Below, piece after piece: positions 8,963-17,593 of a stretch of 64,000 nucleotides of DNA. Within the stretch, counting starts at the first letter, position 1. Each line of letters starts with the position of its first letter. This DNA comes from Dokdonella fugitiva. GTDB lineage: Bacteria > Pseudomonadota > Gammaproteobacteria > Xanthomonadales > Rhodanobacteraceae. The DNA lies in contig NZ_SLWQ01000002.1 of the NCBI RefSeq assembly GCF_004342425.1, positions 124,001 to 188,000 on the forward strand. The letters are read 5' to 3'. The position numbers and the translations under genes were made by a program. The notes under the pieces were generated by a model that ran no database searches, was not told the DNA's origin, and saw only the letters and a list, made by a program, of their open reading frames with translations.

Positions 8963-9187
8963 TCAATGCGCGTCGCTGTACGGCAGCAGCGCGAGGAAGC
9001 GCGCGTGCTCGATCGCCGTGCCGAGCATGCGCTGGTAGCGCGCCTTCGTGCCCGTGATGCGGCTCGGCACGATCTTGCCGGTCTCGCTGATGTACTGGCG
9101 CAGCATGTTGAGATCCTTGTAGTCGATCTCGGTCACGCCCTCGGCGGTGAAACGGCAGAACTTCTTGCGGCGGAAGAACTTGGACAT
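8963..9187 (-). CDS. rpsR: 30S ribosomal protein S18
   Basis: This 74-residue protein matches S18 over its full length: [13 protein letters not shown], the [18 protein letters not shown] block and the [22 protein letters not shown] block. S18 binds S6 on the 30S platform. It lies 30 bases downstream of rpsF in the same operon. Confidence 0.98.
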   Translation of the reverse strand: MSKFFRRKKFCRFTAEGVTEIDYKDLNMLRQYISETGKIVPSRITGTKARYQRMLGTAIEHARFLALLPYSDAH

Positions 9188-9217
9188 GGGTGTATTCCTT
9201 CGGACCTGGGCGGTGGC

Positions 9218-9664
9218 TTATTCGGCGGCTTCGGCGGGAGCGGAAGCTTCCTCGCGCGGGGCGCGCTCGCGGCGCTGGCGCGGTTCGTCGTCGTCGCTGC
9301 CGAAACCGAAGCCTTCGTCGTCGCGGCGGCGGCCGCCCTTGTCGTCCTTGTTCTTCATGATCGGCGACATCTCGGTCACCGCGTTCTCGCGCGTGACGAT
9401 GAGGTGGCGCAGCACCGCGTCGTTGAAGCGGAAGCCCGACTGCAGCTCGGCCAGCACGGCGCCGCTGCACTCGACGTTCATGAGGACGTAGTGCGCCTTG
9501 GCCAGGTGCTGGATCGGATACGCGAGCTGGCGGCGGCCCCAGTCTTCGAGGCGATGGACCTTGCCGTTGTCGCCTTCGATGAGCGCCTTGTAGCGCTCGA
9601 TCATCGCGGGGACCTGCTCGCTCTGGTCCGGATGGACCAGGAACACGATTTCATAATGACGCAT
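9218..9664 (-). CDS. rpsF: 30S ribosomal protein S6
   Basis: This 148-residue protein starts [19 protein letters not shown] and contains the GRRQLAYPI and HYVLMNVE blocks of S6. The C-terminal extension after residue 105 is highly charged (acidic and Arg-rich), as is common in proteobacterial S6. It is the first gene of the rpsF-rpsR-rplI operon. The sequence CAAGGAG lies just before the ATG. Confidence 0.97.
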   Translation of the reverse strand: MRHYEIVFLVHPDQSEQVPAMIERYKALIEGDNGKVHRLEDWGRRQLAYPIQHLAKAHYVLMNVECSGAVLAELQSGFRFNDAVLRHLIVTRENAVTEMSPIMKNKDDKGGRRRDDEGFGFGSDDDEPRQRRERAPREEASAPAEAAE

Positions 9665-9677
9665 GGTGGCTCCTTGT

Positions 9678-9706
9678 GGGTACCGCCGGACGGATTTCCG
9701 GGCGGC
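9678..9706 (-). promoter_or_regulatory. rpsF: Candidate S6:S18 autoregulatory leader hairpin before rpsF
   Basis: In the minus-strand transcript a hairpin (CCGCC-C-GGA paired with TCCGGCGG) has an apical AATCCG loop and is followed by GGTACC, ending about 14 bases before the rpsF start. A leader hairpin presenting a CCG triplet, which mimics the S18 site on 16S rRNA and binds the S6:S18 complex, is known from rpsF mRNAs of many bacteria. The match is by eye. Confidence 0.5.
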
Positions 9707-9842
9707 AGCCTCCCGCGACGCGGTGAGGCAAGGGTCCCTTCGGTACGGCTGGCGGCAATGCGAGCCGCCCCGGATGGACCAAAGGGGGCGCGGATACTAA
9801 TGGAATCAGGAGATTGGCGCAACCTGCGCCGCTTCGCCGCGG

Positions 9843-10514
9843 CTAGCGGGCCGGCGCGGCGAACACGGCTGGCCCGGATGGCAGTGCGTGCGGCTCCATG
9901 CGCGCGATCGCGTTCACCGGCAGCACGACCGCGCGTTGCCCCGCGCGGTCGTAGACGAACACGTAGTTCGCGACAGCACCGAGGTAGGACCAGCCCGCCG
10001 GGCTGCTGGCCGGCAGGGCGTCATGCTCGCCGCTGAGCCAGACTTCGACCCGCGCACCCTCGCCGCGCTGCAGGGCATCGGCGCGCGCCTTCGCATACAA
10101 CCCGACGAAGGTCCAGCCGTACGCCGCGACCACGGCGGCGTAACCGAGCCGGGTGTACCAGAGCGCGCCGACGCGCCATTCGAGCGCACGCAGGCGCCAG
10201 GCCTGCCAATGCCCCGCAGTCGGCAGCGCGCGCAGCTCGCGGATCAGGGCGAGATGCTTGCGCCGGCTGCGCGCATTGACCTTGTCCATCAGCCAGCACA
10301 ACGGGAACGTCGACAGCACCAGCACCAGCGCCATCGGCTGCTGCAGGCCGGCGACGAGGAAGTCGCTGATCTGCGACAGGGTCAGCACCGGGATGCCGAA
10401 CGCGCGGTAGAACCAGTAGTTGTAGAAGATGCCCGCCATCGCGACGAGCAGGTAGGCGAGCGTGATCGCGACCGCCGGTTCGCGCCGCAGCGTGTCGAAC
10501 ACGTGCGGCAGCAT
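9843..10514 (-). CDS. Uncharacterised membrane protein
   Basis: From ATG at 10514 this is a 223-residue protein with three clear hydrophobic segments: about residues 13-35 (ITLAYLLVAMAGIFYNYW), 55-75 (MALVLVLSTFPLCWLM) and 118-138 (YAAVVAAYGWTFVGLYA). The middle is Arg-rich and presumably cytoplasmic. The C-terminal part (about 150-220) looks like a soluble domain with YLGAVANYVFVYDRAG. I do not recognise the family. It lies 62 bases downstream of the Fe-S carrier gene on the same strand, so the two may be co-transcribed. The start is uncertain because the frame is open further upstream. Confidence 0.65.
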   Translation of the reverse strand: MLPHVFDTLRREPAVAITLAYLLVAMAGIFYNYWFYRAFGIPVLTLSQISDFLVAGLQQPMALVLVLSTFPLCWLMDKVNARSRRKHLALIRELRALPTAGHWQAWRLRALEWRVGALWYTRLGYAAVVAAYGWTFVGLYAKARADALQRGEGARVEVWLSGEHDALPASSPAGWSYLGAVANYVFVYDRAGQRAVVLPVNAIARMEPHALPSGPAVFAAPAR

Positions 10515-10576
10515 CGATTGCAGTGCGGACTCGCCGCCGTCGGACTTCGCTACGGCCCGCCCCGGCGGACCCGCGC

Positions 10577-10912
10577 TCAAGCCTGCGCCTCGACCGTGAA
10601 GCTCTCGCCGCAGCCGCACTCGCCGGTCGCGTTCGGGTTGCGGAACACGAACGCCGCGTTGAGACCCTGGCGCTGGAAGTCGATCTCGGTGCCGTCGACG
10701 AACGGCAACGCCTTGCGGTCGACGATCAGCCGCACGCCGTCCTGCTCGAACACCGTGTCGTCGCCCGCGACCGACGTCGCCAGGTCGACCGTGTAACCGA
10801 AGCCGGAACAGCCGGTACGCTTGATGCCGAAGCGCACGCCGCAGGCGGCCGGCTCCTTGGCGAGGAAGTCCTGCATGCGCTGGCGCGCGGCGGTGGTGAG
10901 CTGGATCGTCAT
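10577..10912 (-). CDS. A-type iron-sulfur cluster carrier (IscA/SufA/ErpA family)
   Basis: This 111-residue protein has the three invariant cysteines of A-type carriers at 35 (GCSGFGY), 99 and 101 (ECGCGESF). Such carriers accept Fe-S clusters from scaffold proteins and deliver them to apo-enzymes. The C-terminal [14 protein letters not shown] is closer to IscA/SufA than to the ErpA pattern as I remember it, but the isolated position beside asnS is where xanthomonads usually carry erpA. I leave the symbol open. It is divergent from asnS with a 167-base intergenic region. Confidence 0.88.
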   Translation of the reverse strand: MTIQLTTAARQRMQDFLAKEPAACGVRFGIKRTGCSGFGYTVDLATSVAGDDTVFEQDGVRLIVDRKALPFVDGTEIDFQRQGLNAAFVFRNPNATGECGCGESFTVEAQA

Positions 10913-11079
10913 GGGTCCTTCGTGGATTGGGCGGCGGTTGCCTTCCGGCGTGCGCGGCGGGCGGGACCGCCCCGCCCGGAATCATAGCGCGACGCACTGG
11001 CGCGCGAACGATTTCCGTTATGATCGCCGATCGTTCTCGGCCCTGCCGAGGTGGGTATTCCGATCGGGAGTTTCAAGGT

Positions 11080-12501
11080 ATGTCCGACGTCGACGGCGAC
11101 GTGAGGGTGGTGGACGTCAAGCACGCACTTTCGGGCGCGATCGCGCCGGGCAGCAAGGTGCGCATCAACGGCTGGGTGCGCACGCGCCGCGACTCGAAGG
11201 CGGGGCTGTCGTTCGTCAGCCTCAGCGACGGTTCGTGCTTCGACCCGATCCAGGTCGTCGCGCCGGCCGCGCTCGCCAACTACGAAAGCGAGGTGCTGCA
11301 CCTCACCGCCGGCTGCGCGATCAGCGCCGAGGGCGAACTCGTCGCGTCGCAGGGCAAGGGCCAGGCGTTCGAGGTGCAGGCGAGCTCGCTTTCCGTGCTC
11401 GGCTGGGTCGACGATCCGGAAACCTACCCGATCCAGCCCAAGCCGCATTCGCCCGAATTCCTGCGCGAAGTCGCCCACCTGCGCCCGCGCACGAACCTGT
11501 TCGGCGCGGTCAGCCGCGTGCGCCACACGATCGCACAGGCGATCCATCGCTACTTCGACGAGCACGGCTACTTCTGGGTCAACACGCCGATCATCACCAC
11601 GTCGGACACCGAGGGCGCGGGCGAGATGTTCCGCGTCTCGACGCTCGACCTCATGAACCTGCCGCGCACCGACAAGGGCGCGGTGGATTTCCGCAAGGAC
11701 TTCTTCGGCAAGGAAGCATTCCTGACCGTATCGGGCCAGCTCAACGTCGAGGCGTACTGCCTCGCGCTCAGCAAGGTCTACACGTTCGGCCCGACCTTCC
11801 GTGCCGAGAACTCGCACACGACGCGCCATCTCGCCGAGTTCTGGATGGTGGAGCCGGAGATCGCGTTCGCCGACCTCGCCGAGGACGCGCGCGTGGCCGA
11901 GGAATTCCTCAAGTTCATCTTCCGCATGGTGCTCGCCGAGCGCCCGGACGACATGGCGTTCTTCGCCGAGCGCGTCGAGAAGACGGCGATCTCGCGCCTC
12001 GAGTCGATCATCGCCTCGCCGTTCGCGCAGATCGACTACACCGACGCGGTCGAGATCCTGAAGAAGTCCGGCCGCAAGTTCGACTACGCGGTCGAATGGG
12101 GCGCCGACCTGCAGACCGAACACGAACGCTTCCTCACCGAGGAATACGTCGGCGGCCCGGTGGTGGTGAAGAACTACCCCGAGAAGATCAAGGCGTTCTA
12201 CATGCGCCTCAACGACGACGGCCGCACCGTCGCCGCGATGGACGTGCTCGCGCCGGGCATCGGCGAGATCATCGGCGGCTCGCAGCGCGAGGAGCGCCTC
12301 GACATCCTCGACCGGCGCATCGCCCAGTTCGGCCTCGATCCGAAGATGTATTCGTGGTACCGCGATTTCCGTCGCTACGGCACGGTGCCGCACGCGGGCT
12401 TCGGACTCGGCTTCGAACGCCTCGTCGTCTACGTCTGCGGCCTCGCCAACATCCGCGACGCGATCCCCTACCCGCGCGTGCCGGGTTCGGCGGAGTTCTA
12501 G
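11080..12501 (+). CDS. asnS: Asparaginyl-tRNA synthetase
   Basis: This 473-residue class IIb synthetase charges tRNA-Asn. The N-terminal OB-fold anticodon domain has [14 protein letters not shown]. The catalytic core has motif 2 with [20 protein letters not shown] and motif 3 near the end with [10 protein letters not shown]. The product ends in PRVPGSAEF, close to the E. coli ending. I chose ATG at 11080 ([13 protein letters not shown]); the open frame upstream has no family similarity. The upstream divergent region is shared with the Fe-S carrier gene. Confidence 0.97.
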   Translation: MSDVDGDVRVVDVKHALSGAIAPGSKVRINGWVRTRRDSKAGLSFVSLSDGSCFDPIQVVAPAALANYESEVLHLTAGCAISAEGELVASQGKGQAFEVQASSLSVLGWVDDPETYPIQPKPHSPEFLREVAHLRPRTNLFGAVSRVRHTIAQAIHRYFDEHGYFWVNTPIITTSDTEGAGEMFRVSTLDLMNLPRTDKGAVDFRKDFFGKEAFLTVSGQLNVEAYCLALSKVYTFGPTFRAENSHTTRHLAEFWMVEPEIAFADLAEDARVAEEFLKFIFRMVLAERPDDMAFFAERVEKTAISRLESIIASPFAQIDYTDAVEILKKSGRKFDYAVEWGADLQTEHERFLTEEYVGGPVVVKNYPEKIKAFYMRLNDDGRTVAAMDVLAPGIGEIIGGSQREERLDILDRRIAQFGLDPKMYSWYRDFRRYGTVPHAGFGLGFERLVVYVCGLANIRDAIPYPRVPGSAEF

Positions 12502-12658
12502 GTTGGGGACGGCCGCCTCGCGCATCCTGGCGGCGGGCCGGCCCGGCCCCATGCCGATCCGCCGCGCGCGCCCCCACATCCGCGCGCGGTTCCGCCGGAC
12601 GCACGCGTCCGGCACGCGCGCGTGCGAAGGCGCGCGTGCACACCGGGAGATTCCAGCA

Positions 12659-12982
12659 ATGCCTGCATCCGCGTGGCACCAGTTCATCTTCATCATGGGC
12701 CTCGGCCTCGCCGTCGCCGGGCTCACCACCTACGTCATCACCTGGATGCTCGTCGCCGTGCACCTGCGCGAGCGTCATCCGGCCGAACACGCGCGGCTCG
12801 GCGGCTTCCTGTTCGCGCCGCGCGCATTCGGCTGGTACCTCGCCGCGCGTTATCGCGCGCTGCGCGACCGCAGCCTGGATGCACTCGGCACGCCCGGCAG
12901 CCTCGGCGCCTGGGCGATCGTGCTCGGCACCGCGGCGGCGATCGTCGCCAAGCTGCTGTCGCTGACCGGAGCTTCCGCATGA
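12659..12982 (+). CDS. Small membrane protein of unknown function
   Basis: This 107-residue protein starts at ATG 12659, after a CGGGAGA ribosome-binding site. Two hydrophobic segments stand out: residues about 8-30 (FIFIMGLGLAVAGLTTYVITWM) and 80-100 (GAWAIVLGTAAAIVAKLLSL). The connecting part is basic with several Tyr and Arg (RAFGWYLAARYRALR). The family is not recognised. Its stop overlaps the start of the next small gene (ATGA), so the two form a pair. Confidence 0.7.
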   Translation: MPASAWHQFIFIMGLGLAVAGLTTYVITWMLVAVHLRERHPAEHARLGGFLFAPRAFGWYLAARYRALRDRSLDALGTPGSLGAWAIVLGTAAAIVAKLLSLTGASA

Positions 12983-13284
12983 GCGCCGATGCTTCGCAGT
13001 GGTGGCTCGCCGCGCTCGGCGACACCCTCATCTGGGCCCGCCTCGACGTGCTCGACTCCGGCATCGCCGAAGTGTTCGACAACGACGGGCGCGTGCTGCG
13101 CTACGACGACGAAACCGCCGCGCGCATGGCCCTGCTCGACGCGGAATTCCGGGCCTTCGACGGGCTCGACGCCGACGACGCCGCGGCGATGGGTTTCGAC
13201 CTCGACGAGCTCGAGCCGCCGCGCGGAGACAGCGACGAGGAACTGCTCGCCAAGATGGTGCAGAAACTCCCACCGCGGCATTGA
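12979..13284 (+). CDS. Small acidic protein of unknown function
   Basis: This 101-residue protein is very acidic, with repeated Asp/Glu clusters in its second half (GLDADDAAAMGFDLDELEPP). It has no signal peptide or membrane segment. It begins by ATGA overlap with the preceding small membrane protein, which argues for joint expression. The N-terminal SQWWLAALGDTLIWARLDV stretch could be a short amphipathic domain. I do not recognise it. Confidence 0.7.
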   Translation: MSADASQWWLAALGDTLIWARLDVLDSGIAEVFDNDGRVLRYDDETAARMALLDAEFRAFDGLDADDAAAMGFDLDELEPPRGDSDEELLAKMVQKLPPRH

Positions 13285-13310
13285 TCCTTTTGCGCGGCGA
13301 GGGGCGAAGC

Positions 13311-13452
13311 GAAAGGCGAAAGATTGGAACACGAAGGACACGAAGGACACGAAGAGAGAAATATCCGTCGTTCGCGCGCGACCACTTTTCCAGCCGCGTT
13401 GTGGTTCGATCGGTCTTCCTTCGTGTCCTTCGTGTTTCAGGCTTCTGCTTTC
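13311..13452. repeat. Inverted-repeat element of the ACACGAAGGACACGAAGG family, copy 2
   Basis: The left arm (13311-13356) contains GGAACACGAAGGACACGAAG and the right arm (13414-13452) contains CTTCGTGTCCTTCGTGTTTC, with about 57 bases between. It fills the spacer between the small acidic-protein gene and the SDR gene. The left arm carries the ACACGAAGG unit twice in tandem. Confidence 0.75.
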
Positions 13453-13473
13453 CACGTAGAACCGGAGCACGAC

Positions 13474-14262
13474 ATGAATCTCGACCTCACCGGCAAGCAC
13501 GCGCTCGTCTGCGGCGGCTCGCAGGGCATCGGCAAGGCGGCGGCGATCGAGCTCGCGCTGCTCGGCGCCGACGTGACCCTGCTCGCGCGCTCGCAGGAGC
13601 CGCTCGATGCCGCGCTTGCGACGCTGCCGAAGACGCATGCGGCGCAGGCGCATGCGACGATCGCGGTGGACATGCGCGACCACGCGGTGCTGCGCGCGAA
13701 GGTCGAAACCGCCGCGGCCGAGCGCGCGGTGCACGTGTTCGTCAACAACACCGGCGGGCCGCCGGGCGGCGCCGCGCACACGGCGGGCATCGAGGAATAC
13801 CTCGCCGCGTTCAACCAGCATGTGGTCGCCGCGCAGACCGTGTTGCAGGTGCTGTTGCCGGGCATGAAGGCGGCCGGCTACGGGCGTGTCGTCAACGTGA
13901 TCTCGACCTCGGTGAAGGAGCCGATCAGGAACCTCGGCGTGTCGAACACGATCCGCGGCGCGACCGCGAGCTGGGCGAAGACGCTCGCCGGCGAACTCGG
14001 CGCGCACGGCATTACCGTCAACAACGTCCTGCCCGGCTACACGCAGACGCAACGGCTCGAGCAGATCCTCGCCGAGCGCACACGCGCGACGGGCAAGAGC
14101 AGCGCCGAGGTCGAGCATGCGATGCTTTCGACCGTTCCGGCCGGCCGCTTCGCGAGGCCCGCCGAGATCGCCGCGGTGATCGCGTTCCTCGCCTCCCCCG
14201 CGGCGGCTTACGTCAATGGCATCAACGTCCCCGTCGACGGCGGGAGAACGATGTCACTGTGA
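13474..14262 (+). CDS. SDR family oxidoreductase lacking the canonical catalytic Tyr
   Basis: This 262-residue protein has a Rossmann fold with the nucleotide motif GGSQGIG (about residues 14-20), an N-N-T-G-G-P-P stretch in place of NNAG, and the C-terminal GGRTMSL typical of FabG-like SDRs. The active-site Ser region is present (VISTSVKEP), but the expected Y-x-x-x-K is replaced by S-N-T-I-R. This belongs to a known atypical SDR branch whose members carry NTGGPP and SNxxR motifs; their substrates are largely unknown. NAD(P) binding is likely; ordinary Tyr-based catalysis is not. It is flanked on both sides by palindromic repeats, so probably forms a single-gene unit. Confidence 0.85.
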   Translation: MNLDLTGKHALVCGGSQGIGKAAAIELALLGADVTLLARSQEPLDAALATLPKTHAAQAHATIAVDMRDHAVLRAKVETAAAERAVHVFVNNTGGPPGGAAHTAGIEEYLAAFNQHVVAAQTVLQVLLPGMKAAGYGRVVNVISTSVKEPIRNLGVSNTIRGATASWAKTLAGELGAHGITVNNVLPGYTQTQRLEQILAERTRATGKSSAEVEHAMLSTVPAGRFARPAEIAAVIAFLASPAAAYVNGINVPVDGGRTMSL

Positions 14263-14293
14263 CGGCGCGCATCGCGGGCCGGAACCGAACGCG

Positions 14294-14380
14294 AACGACT
14301 GATACACGGAGCATACGGAGAGGGAAAAAGGCGATTACCTTCTTCTCTCTCCGTGTGCTCCGTCTGCTCGATGTTTCAGG
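14294..14380. repeat. Diverged inverted-repeat element related to the ACACGAAGG family
   Basis: The left arm (14294-14326) reads ...ACTGATACACGGAGCATACG and the right arm (14342-14380) ...CTCTCCGTGTGCTCCGTC then ATGTTTCAGG. The arms pair with each other and keep the CTGA-ACAC / GTTTCAG frame of the other copies, with CGGAG in place of CGAAGG. It sits between the SDR gene and trhO. Confidence 0.6.
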
Positions 14381-14424
14381 CCTTTTCCCGCATGCAGCGC
14401 ACGATCCACCCCCGCGACTATTCG

Positions 14425-15162
14425 ATGATCCTCAATATCGCCGCCTATCTTTTCACGCCGATCGACGACGCCGACGCGCTCGCCGCGTGCCTGCGCGAAC
14501 GTGCCGAAGCCGGCGCGTTGCGCGGCATCGTGCTGGTCGCACCGGAGGGTCTCAACCTGTTCCTCGCCGGCGAGCCCGCGGCGGTGGACGGGTTCCTCGA
14601 TGCGCTGCGCGCCGACCCGCGCTTCGCGGCGATCGAGGCCAAACGCAGTTCCAGCGCGTCGCAACCGTTCGCGCGGCTCAAGGTCAAGCGCAAGCGCGAG
14701 ATCATCGCGTTCCGTCGCGCCGCCGCGCCCGCCCAGGGACGCGCTCCGGCGCTCGCACCGGAGCGACTCGCGCGCTGGATCGGTGCGGGCCACGATGATG
14801 ACGGCCGGCGCGTCGTGCTGCTCGACACGCGCAATCGCGAAGAAGTCGCGCACGGCACCTTCGCCGGCGCACTCACCCTGCCGATCGACAACTTCGTCGA
14901 CCTGCCCGCGGCATTGGAGTCGCAGCGCGATGCGCTCGCCGACGCGACCGTCGTGACCTTCTGCACCGGCGGCATCCGCTGCGAGAAGGCCGCGTTGTGG
15001 ATGCAGGGGAACGGCTTCGACCACGTCTGGCAGCTCGACGGCGGCATCCTCGGCTACTTCGAGCACGTCGGTGGCCATGGGTACGACGGCGCCTGCTTCG
15101 TGTTCGACCAACGCGTGGCCCTCGCCCCCACCCTGCGCCCCCTCCACGATCCGAGCGCGTAG
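14425..15162 (+). CDS. trhO: tRNA uridine-34 hydroxylase TrhO (rhodanese-like)
   Basis: This 245-residue protein has an N-terminal UPF0176 domain (MILNIAAYLFTPIDD..., GIVLVAPEGLNLFLAG) and a rhodanese domain whose active loop reads FCTGGIRCEK, with Cys180 and Cys186. TrhO makes 5-hydroxyuridine at the tRNA wobble position, the precursor of cmo5U/mcmo5U. The start at 14425 is chosen because MILNIAAYLF matches family N-termini; upstream in-frame ATGs fall in the repeat element. It is shorter than E. coli TrhO (about 350), as in other short proteobacterial versions. Confidence 0.9.
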   Translation: MILNIAAYLFTPIDDADALAACLRERAEAGALRGIVLVAPEGLNLFLAGEPAAVDGFLDALRADPRFAAIEAKRSSSASQPFARLKVKRKREIIAFRRAAAPAQGRAPALAPERLARWIGAGHDDDGRRVVLLDTRNREEVAHGTFAGALTLPIDNFVDLPAALESQRDALADATVVTFCTGGIRCEKAALWMQGNGFDHVWQLDGGILGYFEHVGGHGYDGACFVFDQRVALAPTLRPLHDPSA

Positions 15163-15228
15163 GGCGAGCCCGTGGCGGGTCGAGCGCGCAGCGCGAGTTG
15201 CGCCGTGGGGTGCGGCAGGATGGAAAGC

Positions 15229-15303
15229 TGCGAGAGCTGAAACGCGGCGCACGCGGAGGAAAAGCGTTCGTCGTGTGCTGGGTGTGCCTCGTGCTCCAAA
15301 GCT
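15229..15303. repeat. Possible degenerate inverted repeat between trhO and the aldehyde dehydrogenase gene
   Basis: The spacer (15163-15426) contains GAGCTGAAACGCGGCGCACG followed 30 bases later by GTGTGCTGGGTGTGCCTCGTG and CTCCAAAGCTC, which can pair imperfectly. It keeps the CTGAAAC start of the ACACGAAGG-family arms. The rest of the spacer shows no gene. Confidence 0.35.
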
Positions 15304-15426
15304 CTACACCGGCGCTGCGGCGGCACGCGCTGCGCGCGTACCGCCTACAGCGGAAGCGCGGCGCACCTGACCGCATACGCCGCCGCATGCGATCATTTCC
15401 GTCCGCTACCCGCTAAGCTCTCGCCG

Positions 15427-16875
15427 ATGAAGGATCTCGCCAATCTCATCGATGGCCACCTCCAGCCCGCCGCGGGTGGCCGCCGCCTCGACGTGTTCGA
15501 GCCGGCCACCGGCGTGGTGTTCGCGCGCTGCCCCGATTCCGATGCGAGCGACGTCGATGCCGCGGTCGCGGCGGCGACGCGTGCCGCGCCGGCATGGGCG
15601 GCGACGCCGGCCGAGCAGCGCGCGCGCCTGCTCGAGCGACTCGCCACGCTGGTCGAACGCGAGCTCGACCTGCTCGCCCGACTCGAATCGCAGGACAGCG
15701 GCAAGCCGGTCAAGCTCGCGCGCAGCCTCGACATCCCGCGCGCGGTCGCCAACCTGCGCTTCTTCGCCGCGGCGATCACGCAATGGGCGAGCGAGGCGCA
15801 CGCGACCGACGGGGTCGCGCTGAACTACACGTTGCGCCAGCCGCTCGGCGCGGTCGGCTGCATCTCGCCGTGGAACCTGCCGTTGTACCTGTTCACCTGG
15901 AAGATCGCGCCCGCGCTCGCCGCCGGCAACACGGTCGTGGCCAAGCCGTCCGAGGTGACGCCGTGCACGGCTGCGCGCCTCGGCGAACTCGCGATCGAAG
16001 CGGGCTTCCCGCCCGGCGTGCTCAACATCGTGCTCGGCGACGGCCCGCGCGCCGGCCAGCCGCTGGTCGAACACGCAGGCATCAAGGCCGTTTCGTTCAC
16101 CGGCAGCACGCGCACCGGCGCGGCGATCGCCGCGGCGACCGCGACGCGCTTCCGCAAGGTGTCGCTGGAGATGGGCGGCAAGAATCCCGCCATCGTGTTC
16201 GCCGACGCGGACCTGTCCGACGCGAACCTCGATACGATCGTGCGCTCGGGTTTCGCCAACCAGGGCGAGATCTGCCTGTGCGGCTCGCGCCTGCTCGTGC
16301 AGCGCTCGATCTGGGACGCATTCGTGCCGCGCTACCTCGAGCGCGTCCGGGCATTGCGCGTCGGCGATCCGCAGGACGATGCGAGCGACCTCGGCGCACT
16401 CGTATCCGCGGCCCATTTCGCCAAGGTAACCGCATGCATCGAGCGAGCGCGCGCCGAAGGCGGCCGCGTGCTGCTCGGCGGCGAGGCACTGCGCATCGAC
16501 GGCCGCTGCGCGGGCGGCTGGTTCGTCGCACCGACGGTGATCGAGGGCCTCGACAACGACAGCGCGACCAACCAGGAGGAGATCTTCGGGCCGGTCGTGA
16601 CCTTGCTGCCGTTCGACGACGAGGACGAGGCGCTCGCGCTCGCCAACGGCACCGGCTACGGCCTCGCCGCGTCGCTGTGGACGCGCGACCTCGGCCGCGC
16701 GCACCGCTTCGGCGCGAAGCTCGAGTTCGGCATCGTCTGGATCAACTGCTGGCTGCTGCGCGACCTGCGCACGCCGTTCGGCGGGGTGAAGAACTCGGGC
16801 GTCGGCCGCGAAGGCGGCTTCGACGCGCTGCGGTTCTTCACCGAGCCGAAGAACATCTGCATCCGCCTGGACTGA
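15427..16875 (+). CDS. 2-aminomuconate/2-hydroxymuconate-6-semialdehyde dehydrogenase
   Basis: This 482-residue NAD-dependent aldehyde dehydrogenase belongs to the hydroxymuconic/aminomuconic semialdehyde group. The general base Glu is in SLEMGGKNP (about residue 248) and the nucleophile Cys in NQGEICLCGS (about 283). The C-terminal IVWINCWLLRDLRTPFGGVK is typical of this subgroup. In the kynurenine branch it would oxidise 2-aminomuconate semialdehyde to 2-aminomuconate, feeding the RidA-type deaminase 2 kb downstream. 3-Hydroxyanthranilate dioxygenase, ACMS decarboxylase and kynureninase nearby support the amino- over the hydroxymuconate substrate. Only 2 bases separate it from the carbonic anhydrase gene. 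Confidence 0.9.
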   Translation: MKDLANLIDGHLQPAAGGRRLDVFEPATGVVFARCPDSDASDVDAAVAAATRAAPAWAATPAEQRARLLERLATLVERELDLLARLESQDSGKPVKLARSLDIPRAVANLRFFAAAITQWASEAHATDGVALNYTLRQPLGAVGCISPWNLPLYLFTWKIAPALAAGNTVVAKPSEVTPCTAARLGELAIEAGFPPGVLNIVLGDGPRAGQPLVEHAGIKAVSFTGSTRTGAAIAAATATRFRKVSLEMGGKNPAIVFADADLSDANLDTIVRSGFANQGEICLCGSRLLVQRSIWDAFVPRYLERVRALRVGDPQDDASDLGALVSAAHFAKVTACIERARAEGGRVLLGGEALRIDGRCAGGWFVAPTVIEGLDNDSATNQEEIFGPVVTLLPFDDEDEALALANGTGYGLAASLWTRDLGRAHRFGAKLEFGIVWINCWLLRDLRTPFGGVKNSGVGREGGFDALRFFTEPKNICIRLD

Positions 16876-16877
16876 CC

Positions 16878-17531
16878 ATGCACGATCTCAAGGATTTGCT
16901 CGACCGCAACCGCGCCTGGTCGGATTCGCTCGTCGCGAACGACCCGCAGTTCTTCCGCCGCCTGTCCGAGCAGCAGGCGCCGAAGTACCTGTGGATCGGC
17001 TGCTCCGATTCGCGCGTGCCGGCCAACCAGATCATCGACATGGCGCCGGGCGAGGTGTTCGTGCACCGCAACGTCGCCAACGTCGTCGTGCACACCGACC
17101 TCAACTGCCTCAGCACGATCCAGTTCGCGGTCGACGTGCTCAAGGTCGAGCACATCATCGTCGTCGGCCACTACGGCTGCGGCGGCGTGCTCGCCGTGCT
17201 GGAGGAGCGCCGGCTAGGCCTCGTCGACAACTGGTTGCGCCACGTCGACGACGTGAAGCACAAGCACGCCGAAGCGTTGGCGCGCGTGACCGATCCGCAG
17301 CAGCGGCATGCGAGACTGTGCGAGCTGAACGTGCTCGAACAGGTCATCAACGTGTGCCAGACGACCGTCGTGCGCGACGCCTGGGACCGCGGCCAGGCGC
17401 TGGCCGTGCACGGCTGGATCTACAGCCTGCGCAACGGCCGCGTCCGCGACCTCGCGATGCACGTCGCGAACAACAACGAGCTCGCCCGCGCCGCCGCCGC
17501 CGCCCTCGCCCTCGTCAACGAGCAGGTTTAG
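16878..17531 (+). CDS. can: Beta-class carbonic anhydrase
   Basis: This 217-residue enzyme interconverts CO2 and bicarbonate. Zinc ligands fall at the same positions as in E. coli Can: Cys42 and Asp44 in GCSDSRVPANQ, and His98 and Cys101 in VVGHYGCGGV. It begins 2 bases after the aldehyde dehydrogenase stop, so it is in the same transcript. In this setting it may deal with CO2 released by the decarboxylation of aminocarboxymuconate semialdehyde; that link is inference. Confidence 0.95.
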   Translation: MHDLKDLLDRNRAWSDSLVANDPQFFRRLSEQQAPKYLWIGCSDSRVPANQIIDMAPGEVFVHRNVANVVVHTDLNCLSTIQFAVDVLKVEHIIVVGHYGCGGVLAVLEERRLGLVDNWLRHVDDVKHKHAEALARVTDPQQRHARLCELNVLEQVINVCQTTVVRDAWDRGQALAVHGWIYSLRNGRVRDLAMHVANNNELARAAAAALALVNEQV

Positions 17532-17593
17532 GGCTGGCGCATCGACGATCCGGGTGGTATCACGATTCACGAACCGAACGGACGATCCCGACG

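Noticed and set aside
11020..11079. Possible earlier start codons for asnS
   Set aside because: The extra residues are not similar to asparaginyl-tRNA synthetases and would overlap the divergent promoter region.
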